Shown piece by piece: positions 9,057 through 18,560 of a stretch of 64,000 nt of DNA. A program made the translations under genes and the position numbers. The stretch spans positions 19,406 through 83,405 of the forward strand of contig JAOASG010000007.1 in the NCBI GenBank assembly GCA_025210235.1, in the 5' to 3' direction. Origin of the DNA: Vallitalea sp. (GTDB taxonomy: Bacteria; Bacillota; Clostridia; Lachnospirales; Vallitaleaceae). How positions within the stretch are numbered: position 1 is the first letter of the stretch; every line of letters starts with the position of its first letter. Under the pieces are notes generated by a model. That model was not told the DNA's origin and searched no databases. It worked only from the letters and a program-made list of their open reading frames with translations.

Positions 9057-9250
9057 TTATTTTCCTCCTAATGCATTCTATCCCTTGTTACTCAACAAAT
9101 TCTAATTATATATTTAATAATTTCACTGCAACATTATTATGTAATATATTATAGCAGATTATTTGTTTGTATTAAATAATTAACTTACTGTAGTTGCAAT
9201 CACTTAATGAATTCTAACAAAAAGGAGGATGCTAAAATTTGAAAATTTAT

Positions 9251-10078
9251 CTAAAAAGGTTTTTCCGCAACATATTTAGATATAGTAATCTTTGAATCTT
9301 CATGTTCTTGAATAAAACTAACAGGGAACTTGGCATCAATTTCACCATAAAGAGCACGTCTTGCTACTGACCTATGCCAATCTCTAAACATATATAAACG
9401 AATTTTTCTAGCACTAAGAATCTCTTTCATTCCAATAGTTATACACCATTTTGGGAAAATATCCATAGCTCCACCTAAAGCACCAGCTGCATTTATAGCT
9501 CTAGTTTCTCTTGATATTTTCAAAATTCTAGTCCCCAAATTTTTAAAATCATCATTAGTAATATTTTCATTGTTTTCTGGAGGCTCATTAAAAGCAAGAT
9601 GACCATTTATACCTACTCCACCAAAACATATATCAACTCCACCAAGTTTTACCATATTATCCCATATTTCATTTTCTTTGCCTGGTTCAGGAAAAAATCT
9701 TTGATCTACAGGAATATTTAATTCATCATCAATCTTACTATAAACTTCCCTCTCCATAAAGCCTCTAAAACTAAGATGATTATCCTTATCAATCATAGTC
9801 ATATCATCATTTAAATATTCATCCATGTTAAAGAAATATACGTTTTTAAGATTAAGACGATATTTATTTACAAGCATAACAAACCTTTTATACTGGCCTA
9901 CAGGTCCTACAGGACAAATAAATACAGTATTTTTACCAATTTTATTATTTTCCTTTATTTCGTCAAACATAATTCTAGCCATATCATGATACATATCATC
10001 TTCTGTATCCATAATCTCTAAATCAATTTTGCTATTTTTTCCTAGTTCATCTTCTTTTAAGCTATAATAATCTTTCAT
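9251..10078 (-). CDS. nagB: Glucosamine-6-phosphate deaminase/isomerase family protein
   Basis: About 275 residues of the NagB/6-phosphogluconolactonase fold. The family motif GGVGINGHLAFNEPP holds the catalytic Asn-Gly-His, and FFNMDEYLNDD forms part of the phosphosugar site. The C-terminal third (RDWHRSVARRALYGEIDAK) differs from E. coli NagB, so the exact amino sugar phosphate is uncertain. I place the start at ATG 10078, because GAGGAG lies seven bases upstream and overlaps the earlier ATG at 10093. It ends the DUF3604-nagB unit and would feed amino sugar phosphate from the degraded glycan into glycolysis, releasing ammonia. Confidence 0.8.
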   Translation of the reverse strand: MKDYYSLKEDELGKNSKIDLEIMDTEDDMYHDMARIMFDEIKENNKIGKNTVFICPVGPVGQYKRFVMLVNKYRLNLKNVYFFNMDEYLNDDMTMIDKDNHLSFRGFMEREVYSKIDDELNIPVDQRFFPEPGKENEIWDNMVKLGGVDICFGGVGINGHLAFNEPPENNENITNDDFKNLGTRILKISRETRAINAAGALGGAMDIFPKWCITIGMKEILSARKIRLYMFRDWHRSVARRALYGEIDAKFPVSFIQEHEDSKITISKYVAEKPF

Positions 10079-10117
10079 TTGAAAACTCCTCATTTTATAT
10101 TTTTTGTAACAAATGTT

Positions 10118-12004
10118 TTATATATTAAACCAGATAGGACTAGTCCAACCTATATGTCCATTTTTCAAAATAACTCTTATATAGTAATAAGTATTCTTTT
10201 CTATCTCATTATCATCAATAAAAGTTTTATTTATATAATTATCGCTACAATCACTTTTAATAAATATTTCTCCATTTTTAATTATTTCTATTTTTTCTAT
10301 TTTCTCAGGTGCAACAACCTTAAGATTAATATTTCTTACTTCATTGTTATTATCTACAATATTCCCCATATCATGTCCATTAATATCAAATTTAATAATC
10401 AATCTAGGGTGTGTAGATGCTATAGTCTTACGATTACTTAAAGAATTAAAAATACTCTCTCTTGTTTTTTCTGAAGCATAAACTCCCGTGATACCTCCAT
10501 AACCAGGCTTTCCATCATGTCCATCACTACTTGCTGTAATACCCCATTTTTTCCCTTTATTTAGAAAGTCTACTACTGTATTACCTTTTACGTTAGCTCT
10601 TGCTTTTAAAATCATTGGATGATTTCCATTTTCAAATCTTCCCCATTGGCTTGAAAATACTTCACATATTACTTCTTGCTCACTATTTTCTTTCCAATTA
10701 CTATATTCAAATCCAGAATATTTCCTTTCTTGTTGATCTTTATTAGGTCTTCCATCACAGTATCTATGAAAATGTGGAATTGTTAAAAAGTGTTTCCCCT
10801 TATAATAACTCCATATATCTTGAATGTCCGTTACATCTTCAGAAGGATAAGGATAATTATTTAGTGAATCTCTGAATAATACAACTGTATCTCCTCTTTT
10901 GCTATGTAACTCTACTCCTGGAAATGTCACTAATTCATCTTTTTTATAATATTTATCTGCTTCTTGACCTATTTTTTCCCATGTGTTTTTATTAATATTA
11001 ACACTTGTATCTTCATTAAATAAAAAAGTTTGTTCAGATAAACAAATATAATCAAGACATGAAACTTCTTTCGCATACAAATAACCTTGTTTTGGAGAAG
11101 CTCCACAATCATTGTCTCTAATATTAGCAGTAAGATTAGAATGATTATGAATATCACCCCAATATAATTTTTCCATAGAACAATCGCACACAAAGACTGC
11201 TTTTTCAACGTACAGTTCTTCATCTATCGCAGTAATTTCATACAACCCTTCTTCTTTAACACTAGCAGTAAAAGCTTCATTCTCTTTTTTTATAACTATA
11301 TTTTCTTTTGTTTCTAAATTAATCAAAATTAATTTCATAGAATTTGTATTATAATCAATAATAGGATTATTAAATCTATCTACTACATTCACATTAATAT
11401 TAAATTTTTCATCTACTCTAACAACTGAATTAGTTGTTAAAATAATTTTTTCTGCCTTATCAGGTACAATTTCCACCTTAGGAAAAACATCAACTGCTTT
11501 ATAATTATTACTTCCATCTGTATCTATATAAACTTCATATTCTAGGTAAGTACCCCCATTTTTATATGCAAATTGTGATACTCTTGATGGTGAACACTCT
11601 CCCTCTAACCAAGGTCTATCAACACCACCAAATTTAATAATTATTTTATCCCCTTTTTCAAGGCCATTTGGAAAAGTAACTATAGCAATTCTATTACTGT
11701 CAACCCAATCTCTTATATGAGAAAAAGCTGATGGAACTTTTTCAATTCTAACATTTACTTGAATATCATCATCTTCTCCAATAGCGTATATATAATTAGG
11801 CTTCCAATAATCATATGTCTGTAAATATTCTTCACTTCGTTGATGTTGGTATGCAGGAACAAGAATCTTAATGCTACCATTAATATCTATTTTTTTATTT
11901 GCGATAAATTGCAATTGCCATTCAAGTTCATCATTAACTACCAATTCATCACAAATACTAGCTGTAAATATCCCATCTTGTGTATTTGTTTTAAATTCTT
12001 TCAT
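10118..12004 (-). CDS. DUF3604 / PHP-type metal-dependent hydrolase family protein
   Basis: 628 residues, no signal peptide, so cytoplasmic. The first 270 residues are beta-rich. The PHP-like DUF3604 core begins with YWGDIHNHSNL near residue 282 (metal-binding His residues), goes on through LTIPHFHRY, and ends with TASSDGHDGKPGYGG and SNRKTIASTHPRL, all typical of DUF3604. The reaction of this family is not established; the metal-binding His/Asp pattern suggests a phosphoesterase or other hydrolase. It lies between tctA and nagB, with its own promoter and a candidate ROK operator, so it should act on an intermediate of the same sugar pathway. Confidence 0.8.
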   Translation of the reverse strand: MKEFKTNTQDGIFTASICDELVVNDELEWQLQFIANKKIDINGSIKILVPAYQHQRSEEYLQTYDYWKPNYIYAIGEDDDIQVNVRIEKVPSAFSHIRDWVDSNRIAIVTFPNGLEKGDKIIIKFGGVDRPWLEGECSPSRVSQFAYKNGGTYLEYEVYIDTDGSNNYKAVDVFPKVEIVPDKAEKIILTTNSVVRVDEKFNINVNVVDRFNNPIIDYNTNSMKLILINLETKENIVIKKENEAFTASVKEEGLYEITAIDEELYVEKAVFVCDCSMEKLYWGDIHNHSNLTANIRDNDCGASPKQGYLYAKEVSCLDYICLSEQTFLFNEDTSVNINKNTWEKIGQEADKYYKKDELVTFPGVELHSKRGDTVVLFRDSLNNYPYPSEDVTDIQDIWSYYKGKHFLTIPHFHRYCDGRPNKDQQERKYSGFEYSNWKENSEQEVICEVFSSQWGRFENGNHPMILKARANVKGNTVVDFLNKGKKWGITASSDGHDGKPGYGGITGVYASEKTRESIFNSLSNRKTIASTHPRLIIKFDINGHDMGNIVDNNNEVRNINLKVVAPEKIEKIEIIKNGEIFIKSDCSDNYINKTFIDDNEIEKNTYYYIRVILKNGHIGWTSPIWFNI

Positions 12005-12040
12005 ATATTCTACTCCTTACAATTTTATTATGTTATATAT

Positions 12041-12069
12041 ATTATACATTATTATTTTCAATATGAAAA
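12041..12069 (-). promoter_or_regulatory. Promoter of the DUF3604-nagB unit
   Basis: On the minus strand, TTTTCA (12064-12069), 17 bases and TATAAT (12041-12046). The -35 lies inside the palindrome at 12053-12071. Confidence 0.5.
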
Positions 12070-12071
12070 TA
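12053..12071. promoter_or_regulatory. Candidate ROK operator, site 1
   Basis: TATTTTCAATATGAAAATA is a perfect palindrome with 8-base arms and a 3-base centre, about 50 bases before the DUF3604 gene and over its promoter. Related copies lie at 17075, 18561 and 18771. Confidence 0.6.
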
Positions 12072-12111
12072 TCTTATTAAAAAATTTTTTATTTAATATA
12101 TATTAGGAAAA

Positions 12112-12173
12112 ACACCAAGTCAACTGCCTAAGTCAACTGAAAGTTTTTCAGTAACCTACAACTACCTTGGTGT
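12112..12173 (-). terminator. Branched hairpin after tctA (terminator or attenuator)
   Basis: The outer stem ACACCAAG/CTTGGTGT (12112-12119 with 12166-12173) encloses an inner hairpin ACTGAAA/TTCAGT. On the minus strand the outer stem is followed by TTTTT. It also holds the direct repeat AAGTCAACTG twice (12117-12126 and 12130-12139). It lies between the tctA stop and the DUF3604 promoter, so it probably ends or lowers read-through from the transport operon. Confidence 0.6.
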
Positions 12174-12192
12174 AATTATATATAAACCTTTT

Positions 12193-13689
12193 CTATGCTT
12201 GTTTTTGTTTTTTCTGTTTTCTTTGTTGTCTTGTTAACATATACATAAACGCTACTGTTAATATTACAAATGCCAAACTAATTGGTCTTGTAAAAAATAT
12301 TGAGTAACTACCTTCAGACATTACTAACGCTCTTCTTAAATTAAACTCTACAATAGGTCCTAGTATATAACCTAATACTATTGGAACTGGTGGAAATCCT
12401 AATTTTTTAATAATATATGATAGAGCACCAAATATTAATAATATGTATACATAAAAAAGTGTATTTTTATAAGAAAAAGCTCCTGCAATACATGTAATTA
12501 ATAGAATTGGTACTAATAAAGCATTTGGTACTTTAGTTACTTTAGCAAAAAATTTAACTAAAGTTTTTCCTTGCAAAAACATAAATATATTAATGAATAC
12601 AAGTCCAATCATGATTGCATACATAATTGTACCTTGATCTTTAAATAAATTAGGTCCTGGAACAAGACCATGCATCATAAACGCTCCTAGTAGTGTTGCT
12701 GCAACAGCACTACCCGGTACGCCAAGTGTTAATAGTGGGATTAAAGAAGCTCCTGTAACTGCGTTATTACCTGCTTCTGGCGCAGCAACTCCCTCTATTG
12801 CACCTTCACCAAATTTCTCAGGATGTTTAGATGTTCTTTTAGCTTCATTATAACTAAGAAAAGAAGCAACACCTGTTCCAATCCCTGGTATGGCACCAAT
12901 AATTGTTCCTATTAGTGTCCCTTTCAAGATAGCTGGCATAGATTGTTTAACTTCAGATAATTCTAATTTATCACTTAAATCTACTTCAGATGCATCACCT
13001 AAATTGTCTTTACTAAAAATTGTATAAACATGTCCAAGCACTATTTCTATTGCAAATAGCCCTAATAAAACAGGTATTAAACCTAGTCCTGACATTAATC
13101 TAATATTACCAAAAGAAAATCTTACAGTTCCACTCATAGTATCTAAACCAACCATTGCTAAAAATACCCCAAAGCATCCTGATATAATTCCTTTGATAAC
13201 ATTATCTCCACAAACTGATGCTATAACTGATAAACCAAATATTCCTAAAGCAAAATATTCTGGTGGCCCAAAAGCAATTGTAAATTTAGAGATTGCTGGT
13301 GCAGCAAACAATAAAATTAATGCACTAATTACTCCACCAATTGTAGACGCTGTTAAAGCCATACTTAATGCTTTATTGGCTTGTCCTTTTTGTGCTAAAG
13401 GATAACCGTCCAATAATGTTGCTGCAGCTGCATTAGTACCTGGAGTACCAATTAATATAGCGGCAACTGAACCACCATACGTACCACCACAATAAATTCC
13501 AAGCAACATTAATATTGCATTAATAGGGTTTAGACTAAAAGTAAATGGTAATAAAAGAACGATTCCAATATTAGCAGACAATCCTGGAATTGCACCAAAA
13601 ATAATACCAACTAATAACCCTGCATTCATAAATATAAAATTTTTTATAGTTAATAATTCAAAAAATCCACTTGCTAGATTTTCAAACAT
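12193..13689 (-). CDS. tctA: Tripartite tricarboxylate transporter, large permease TctA
   Basis: About 498 residues with roughly twelve transmembrane helices. Both halves carry the TctA glycine-proline signature: GIIFGAIPGLSANIGIVLLL near the N-terminus and GAIPGIGTGVASFLSYNEAK in the second half, then GEGAIEGVAAPEAGNNA. With TctB and TctC it imports a carboxylated compound using an ion gradient. I take ATG 13689 as start, because AGGTGT lies upstream at good distance; the ATG at 13704 has none. A sulfatase gene separates it from tctB. In this setting the substrate may be a uronic acid or desulfated uronate sugar rather than citrate (inference). Confidence 0.93.
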   Translation of the reverse strand: MFENLASGFFELLTIKNFIFMNAGLLVGIIFGAIPGLSANIGIVLLLPFTFSLNPINAILMLLGIYCGGTYGGSVAAILIGTPGTNAAAATLLDGYPLAQKGQANKALSMALTASTIGGVISALILLFAAPAISKFTIAFGPPEYFALGIFGLSVIASVCGDNVIKGIISGCFGVFLAMVGLDTMSGTVRFSFGNIRLMSGLGLIPVLLGLFAIEIVLGHVYTIFSKDNLGDASEVDLSDKLELSEVKQSMPAILKGTLIGTIIGAIPGIGTGVASFLSYNEAKRTSKHPEKFGEGAIEGVAAPEAGNNAVTGASLIPLLTLGVPGSAVAATLLGAFMMHGLVPGPNLFKDQGTIMYAIMIGLVFINIFMFLQGKTLVKFFAKVTKVPNALLVPILLITCIAGAFSYKNTLFYVYILLIFGALSYIIKKLGFPPVPIVLGYILGPIVEFNLRRALVMSEGSYSIFFTRPISLAFVILTVAFMYMLTRQQRKQKKQKQA

Positions 13690-13747
13690 TTGTTTACACC
13701 TCATAATCTTTATGTTAGTAGTTTTGCTTTTATGGTCATGAACACCT

Positions 13748-15226
13748 CTATTTTATTGACAAATCTAATCTTTCATATTGTTCTACGGGTGAATCATTTT
13801 CTTCCATTAATTTAATCATATTATCTATTAATATTTCTTCTATCCCTGTATTAGTTATTGGATTTTCTTGTATAGGATCATTTTTTAAATCAAATAATAA
13901 ATTATCATACCCTTTTGGATCAAATCTATGAGTTACTGGTATTTTTATAACAGGTACACCTTTAGTAAACTTAAAACCATCAAATAATTGGCGTTCCATA
14001 CTTCTTAATTCGTCTACATTAAACATTCGCTTAATATGAGCAAAATTTAGTCCATATGAATATAATGGTTGATTTCCTTCTTTTGGATGTCTCATATAAA
14101 CATATCTTCCATCAGTTATATTAACGGCTTTACCATGATACCCAAATAACACATAATCATGTATTTTTGTATCATCTTTTATAACCTGACTTAATGAAAC
14201 TCCAAGCATTTCTTCTGGTTGTTTAACACCAAAGAACTCTAATAATGTTGGTGCTATATCAATAGTTTGAGCCAAACTTTTTCTTCTAACTGCTTTTTCC
14301 TTACATCTTGGATCCCATATAAAAAATGGTGTATTTGCCATTTCATTATAAACATTAGGATGACTTTTTCCAAAATAGTTTTTTTCACCCAATAAAAGTC
14401 CATGATCTGTATTCACAATTAACATGGTATCTTCCCACATATTATTTTCATCAAAGAAATCTAGAACTTTTCCTAAATACTCATCACACATAGTTAATGT
14501 TGCTGAATATGCTTTTTGAATTCTACTCATATACTTAGTATTATCTTTCGTTCTTTCTCTATAAGGTAGCTGATCATATCCTTCATCAGGAAATTTTTCA
14601 TCATATAACCGATGAAAACGTTCTGGTGCAAAAAATGGTTCATGAGGATCAAAATATTCAAGTTGCAAGTACCAATTGTCTGATTCCATATTAGTTTTCA
14701 TAAATTCAATACCTGCTTCAAAAGCTCTTACATGATAATGATCTTTTTCATCTTTCATATATTTACGATTGATATGATCTTGTCTAACCATTTTATAACT
14801 AGGCGAAAACTCTTCATTATAAATAAAATCTTCTGGTGTATCCACAACACCTTTCCATAGATCCCCTTGATCACCTCTTATAAAATCATAAGTTGAGAAG
14901 CGATTATGATATGTAGCACCTCCATCTTCCCAATAATGGAAATGATCGGATACTAAGTGTGTGTGAATATTATTTTCTTTCAATAATTCAGGCATTGAAA
15001 CATCAAAAGGATCGATAGGTGACCAACTTTTATGCAGAAAATTATATCTACCTGTATGTATTTCACGCCTAGCTGGCATACATGGCATACTTCCTATATA
15101 GAAATTATCAAAAGTTACTGTTTTTTCAGCAAGTCTTTTAAAGTTTGGAGTTATCGTCCAATCATTACCATAAGCTGATAAATAATGTTTATTTAGTGAA
15201 TCAAACATTACCATTACTGCTTTCAT
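13748..15226 (-). CDS. Type I sulfatase (Cys-type), cytoplasmic
   Basis: 492-residue sulfatase of the alkaline-phosphatase superfamily that should remove sulfate esters from a sugar. The formylglycine signature is PCMPARREIHTGR with Cys49, which must be oxidised by an anaerobic sulfatase-maturating enzyme. The metal site includes Asp9 and NTDHGLLLGEKNYFGKSH near residue 272. No signal peptide is seen, so it acts inside the cell after uptake. It sits between tctB and tctA, which ties it to whatever TctABC imports. The N-terminal metal motif reads MFDSLN rather than the common T-D-x-x-R type, so it belongs to a different S1 subfamily from the other three sulfatases here. Confidence 0.92.
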   Translation of the reverse strand: MKAVMVMFDSLNKHYLSAYGNDWTITPNFKRLAEKTVTFDNFYIGSMPCMPARREIHTGRYNFLHKSWSPIDPFDVSMPELLKENNIHTHLVSDHFHYWEDGGATYHNRFSTYDFIRGDQGDLWKGVVDTPEDFIYNEEFSPSYKMVRQDHINRKYMKDEKDHYHVRAFEAGIEFMKTNMESDNWYLQLEYFDPHEPFFAPERFHRLYDEKFPDEGYDQLPYRERTKDNTKYMSRIQKAYSATLTMCDEYLGKVLDFFDENNMWEDTMLIVNTDHGLLLGEKNYFGKSHPNVYNEMANTPFFIWDPRCKEKAVRRKSLAQTIDIAPTLLEFFGVKQPEEMLGVSLSQVIKDDTKIHDYVLFGYHGKAVNITDGRYVYMRHPKEGNQPLYSYGLNFAHIKRMFNVDELRSMERQLFDGFKFTKGVPVIKIPVTHRFDPKGYDNLLFDLKNDPIQENPITNTGIEEILIDNMIKLMEENDSPVEQYERLDLSIK

Positions 15227-15364
15227 GTATAAATCCTCCTTGTATCTTGTATGATAGTAATAGCTATATATGTTATTTAATGTAAGTATTGACTACTATA
15301 TATAATATATAGTAGCCAATTTGAAACAATCATTTTATATATAATGCAGTTATAACCTTATAAC

Positions 15365-15814
15365 TTATGGTAATGGAACACCTAAAACTTTACTAAATAT
15401 AAAAGATAAAACTAATACTACAGAAAATGAAACTATGTAGTAAGTCCATTTTTTTGCTTTAAAATACAATAACATTACTCCACAAAATAATATTGATGAG
15501 ATTTCATAGCCTATAATTGGTATTAATAACACATAACCGATTAACATTATATAAAATACTACCACTTTTAATTCATTTGAAATATTTAATTCAATATACT
15601 TTTCATATTTTTCATTTATTAAACTTAAAACTATTAAAACAATACTAAATATACATATTAATATCATAGTTAATTTTGGTATAAATTGTGCATCTATCAG
15701 CGTTGTAGACGATTTACCAACTTGAATTTGGGAAGGAATTAGAATCCATCCAATTACAGAAAGCAGTAAAAAGAATATTCCACCAATTAAATTAGTTCTA
15801 ATTTTAATTTTCAT
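15365..15814 (-). CDS. tctB: Tripartite tricarboxylate transporter, small subunit TctB
   Basis: 149-residue membrane protein with four predicted helices (starting near residues 10, 45, 82 and 118), as usual for the weakly conserved TctB subunit. The ribosome site GAGGAG precedes its ATG. It lies 26 bases after tctC and before the sulfatase that separates it from tctA; that neighbourhood is the main support for the call. Confidence 0.85.
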   Translation of the reverse strand: MKIKIRTNLIGGIFFLLLSVIGWILIPSQIQVGKSSTTLIDAQFIPKLTMILICIFSIVLIVLSLINEKYEKYIELNISNELKVVVFYIMLIGYVLLIPIIGYEISSILFCGVMLLYFKAKKWTYYIVSFSVVLVLSFIFSKVLGVPLP

Positions 15815-15840
15815 TATATATTACTCCTCGTTTCTTGCTA

Positions 15841-16914
15841 TTACTCAGATGGATTCGCTATTTCATAAAACTTTTTAGCATCTTCTGTTCTAGATTTCAT
15901 ATATTCATTAACTTCTTTTCCATTACTATTATTTATATTTAAATGAACTAATTCTGCTTTAAAATCTGGATTTTGATAAACTTTATTGATAGAATCATAT
16001 AAATAGTCTATTATTTCTTGATCTGTACCTTTTCTTGTTGCAATATATACATATCCTTCATATTGCACATCGTAACCTTTGCTCATAATTGTTGGTACAG
16101 GATCAACACCTTCATATTTATCATATGGTTGTTGTGAAAATACAAATAATGGTTTTAAATCTCCATTTTCAACATAATCTTTTGCAATCCTTGCTGGTGC
16201 TAATGTAATATCAGTATGCCCACCTAATACATTTGTTAAACCTTCTGCACCACTTTTATGAGGAACAGTTTCAGCTTGTATATCTGCCATTTTATATAAT
16301 GCATCTTGAGCTAAGAAATTATAAGTACCAGGTCCACCACTTCCAAATTTAACAACATGTTCTTTACTATACTCAACTAAATCTTCAAAAGTTTCTATTC
16401 CAGTTTTTTTAGGATTAGCAAATATAGCATTAACTTCTTGATTTAATCCAATTATAGGAACAAAATCATCACCTTTATATGGAACATTAGTATACAAAGG
16501 AGCTACTGCATTAACTAAACTTGGGAGAACAATTATTGTATCTGAATTTGCTTGTTCAACTAAGTATTCTGTAGCACCTACAATTCCACCTGCTCCTGGA
16601 CGATTTTCAACTATCACAGTTGCTCCTATTTCCTTTTCTAAATATTTAGCAACTGTACGTGCATTAATATCCATACCGCCACCTGCGCCACCTGGAACAA
16701 TAATTTTTAACTTGTCTTTTGGAAAGTTTAGTGTTTTTTCTTCTTTATCATTTGTTTTTTGTTCTTTATCATTTGTTTTTTCTTCATTTGCTACATTATT
16801 CTTTGTACTATCACTTTTTTTCTCATCATTATTTGTAGTTCCACATGCAGTAAAAACTATTAAAACTAATGCTAAACACAAAAACCCTTTTAAACGTTTG
16901 ATTGACTTTTTCAT
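15841..16914 (-). CDS. tctC: Tripartite tricarboxylate transporter, substrate-binding lipoprotein TctC
   Basis: About 357 residues. The signal peptide ends in a lipobox (LIVFTAC), followed by a Lys/Glu/Asn-rich linker with NDKEQK/NDKEEK repeats. The mature domain has the TctC/Bug pattern KLKIIVPGGAGGGMDINAR, then VENRPGAGG and GGPGTYN. It captures a carboxylate outside the cell for TctAB. I take ATG 16914 as start, because AAGGAG precedes it by eight bases and overlaps the earlier ATG at 16932. Confidence 0.92.
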   Translation of the reverse strand: MKKSIKRLKGFLCLALVLIVFTACGTTNNDEKKSDSTKNNVANEEKTNDKEQKTNDKEEKTLNFPKDKLKIIVPGGAGGGMDINARTVAKYLEKEIGATVIVENRPGAGGIVGATEYLVEQANSDTIIVLPSLVNAVAPLYTNVPYKGDDFVPIIGLNQEVNAIFANPKKTGIETFEDLVEYSKEHVVKFGSGGPGTYNFLAQDALYKMADIQAETVPHKSGAEGLTNVLGGHTDITLAPARIAKDYVENGDLKPLFVFSQQPYDKYEGVDPVPTIMSKGYDVQYEGYVYIATRKGTDQEIIDYLYDSINKVYQNPDFKAELVHLNINNSNGKEVNEYMKSRTEDAKKFYEIANPSE

Positions 16915-16966
16915 TAAACCACTCCTTATCATGTTTGTTATTTAGTTAAGCTTTTTTTGAATAATC

Positions 16967-16981
16967 GTCGACTTAGTCAAC
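16967..16981. promoter_or_regulatory. Near-palindrome in the tctC leader
   Basis: GTCGACTTAGTCAAC is a 15-base near-palindrome about 50 bases before tctC. Its half AGTCAAC recurs in the repeats after tctA (12119-12137). Its role is unknown. Confidence 0.3.
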
Positions 16982-17054
16982 ATTAACAACTTTCTTGTTC
17001 TACCTGCTGTTATTCATTGTGATTACTAACAATTAATATTTGTATCGTAGATTT

Positions 17055-17083
17055 ATCTTAACATATTTTTTACATATTTTCAA
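17055..17083 (-). promoter_or_regulatory. Promoter of the tctC operon
   Basis: On the minus strand, TTGAAA (17078-17083), 17 bases and TAAGAT (17055-17060). The -35 lies inside the palindrome at 17075-17093. Confidence 0.55.
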
Positions 17084-17093
17084 TATGAAATTA
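17075..17093. promoter_or_regulatory. Candidate ROK operator, site 2
   Basis: TATTTTCAATATGAAATTA differs from site 1 at one base and covers the -35 of the tctC promoter. Confidence 0.55.
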
Positions 17094-17118
17094 ATATTTT
17101 TTTGTTACTTAGCTAAGT

Positions 17119-18543
17119 TTATAATTTTCTATATGGAGGTAATAATTTACCTTTCACCAACTCATTATCTTTAACCAAGCCATCTGTTGGTCTTTTAGAC
17201 AATTCTTCTATTAAATATGCCTTAAATTGAGAAATTATATTTCCATATTTTTCTTCGTTCATAAGATTTTTTATTTCTTTCGGGTCATTATCTAAATCAA
17301 AAAACAACTCTAGTCCTGAGTATGAATCCCATACATATTTATATTGTTCATTAACTATATAGTTCCATCCTCTATTTAACCCAATTCTATAATTTTCACC
17401 ATGAACATATTTTCTATCTGGAAGATTTTCGCCCATTAAAATAGGTTTGAGACTATCACCTTCAACTTCTTCTGGAATATTGATTCCCGCAAGATCTAAT
17501 ACAGTTGGCATAATATCGCTTAGATTTACTGGTACTTTAGTTCGTGAATTAATCTTATACTCTTCATTTTTCGGAAGTCTTACAATGAAAGGAATTTTAG
17601 CAGAGCCCTCAAAAGCAGCTCCTTTTCTAAACATATTATGGTCGCCTAACATTTCTCCATGATCTGATGTAAATATTATGATTGTATCATTTAAAATTCC
17701 TCTTCTTTTTAACCATATAAGTAATTTACCAATCTGAGCATCAATATGACTAATAGATCCATAGTATGCTTTTCTAGCCATATCTAAAGCTTTTCCTTCA
17801 ATTCTTCCTTCAAACGGATTTGTTGTGGCCGAAGTTTTTTCAAATTCTGGAGCCCAATCACCAATAGGTGTCTCTGGAAACTCTACATCTCTATACATTT
17901 CATAATAAAAACTTGGTGGATCTAAAGGTGGATGTGGTCTATGAAAACTCATTTGTAAGTAAAATGGTCTTGTAGGATCTTTTCTTTCGATTTGATCCAA
18001 AGATTCTTGTAAAGTCCATTCAGTTGGATGTAATCTACTTTCAGCATTCCAAGGAAATACAACTCGACCATTATTTTCATGCATTTTAGCAGTATCCTTA
18101 ACTTTTCCACCTGTCTCTTTTTCTAGCCATAAATGATAGTCACTTGGCAATTTAAATTCATCATAAGCATTTTGTGTCTCATAAAGTTTATTAATTTCAA
18201 ACCCAAGAGCTTTTCTTTGTGGTTCAAAATGATTTTTCCCAACATTAATTGTTTGGTATCCATTATCTCTTAAGACTTCCATTAAAGTATTCTTATAGTT
18301 CCATTCCACACTAAAATCATTTCCAAAAAAACCAGTAGAAGATGGTTTCTTACCTGTTATAAGGCATGCTCTTCCAGGAACGCATACAGGTGAAGGACTA
18401 TAAGCCCTTTCAAAAACAACACTATCTACTGTCATTTCATCTAGAAAAGGTGTTTGTATTATATCGTTATTTAAAGCGCCAATACAATCACCTCTCCATT
18501 GATCTGTTAATATCAAAATTATATTAGGTTGTTTTGTATTCAT
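17119..18543 (-). CDS. Type I sulfatase (Cys-type)
   Basis: About 474 residues, cytoplasmic. The active-site signature is PVCVPGRACLITGK with Cys54 as the formylglycine precursor. Metal ligands lie in LTDQWRGD (Asp14) and FTSDHGEMLGDHNMFRKG near residue 295. A C-terminal subdomain ends in LLPPYRKL. I take the second of two adjacent ATG codons (18543), six bases after GGAGG. It heads the first glycan locus and has its own promoter with a candidate ROK operator. The TDQWRGD/CVPGR pattern is common in sulfatases acting on glycosaminoglycan sugars, but the exact sulfate position cannot be told. Confidence 0.93.
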   Translation of the reverse strand: MNTKQPNIILILTDQWRGDCIGALNNDIIQTPFLDEMTVDSVVFERAYSPSPVCVPGRACLITGKKPSSTGFFGNDFSVEWNYKNTLMEVLRDNGYQTINVGKNHFEPQRKALGFEINKLYETQNAYDEFKLPSDYHLWLEKETGGKVKDTAKMHENNGRVVFPWNAESRLHPTEWTLQESLDQIERKDPTRPFYLQMSFHRPHPPLDPPSFYYEMYRDVEFPETPIGDWAPEFEKTSATTNPFEGRIEGKALDMARKAYYGSISHIDAQIGKLLIWLKRRGILNDTIIIFTSDHGEMLGDHNMFRKGAAFEGSAKIPFIVRLPKNEEYKINSRTKVPVNLSDIMPTVLDLAGINIPEEVEGDSLKPILMGENLPDRKYVHGENYRIGLNRGWNYIVNEQYKYVWDSYSGLELFFDLDNDPKEIKNLMNEEKYGNIISQFKAYLIEELSKRPTDGLVKDNELVKGKLLPPYRKL

Positions 18544-18560
18544 CATTTACCTCCAATATA

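Noticed and set aside
9225..9297. AAAGGAGGATG followed by a short plus-strand frame starting TTG
   Set aside because: The ribosome-like site is strong, but the frame has only 18 codons and runs into the end of nagB on the other strand. Probably chance or a leftover of a lost gene.
10079..10441. 120-codon plus-strand open frame
   Set aside because: It lies opposite the end of the DUF3604 gene, whose family motifs are clear; composition is that of an antisense AT-rich frame.
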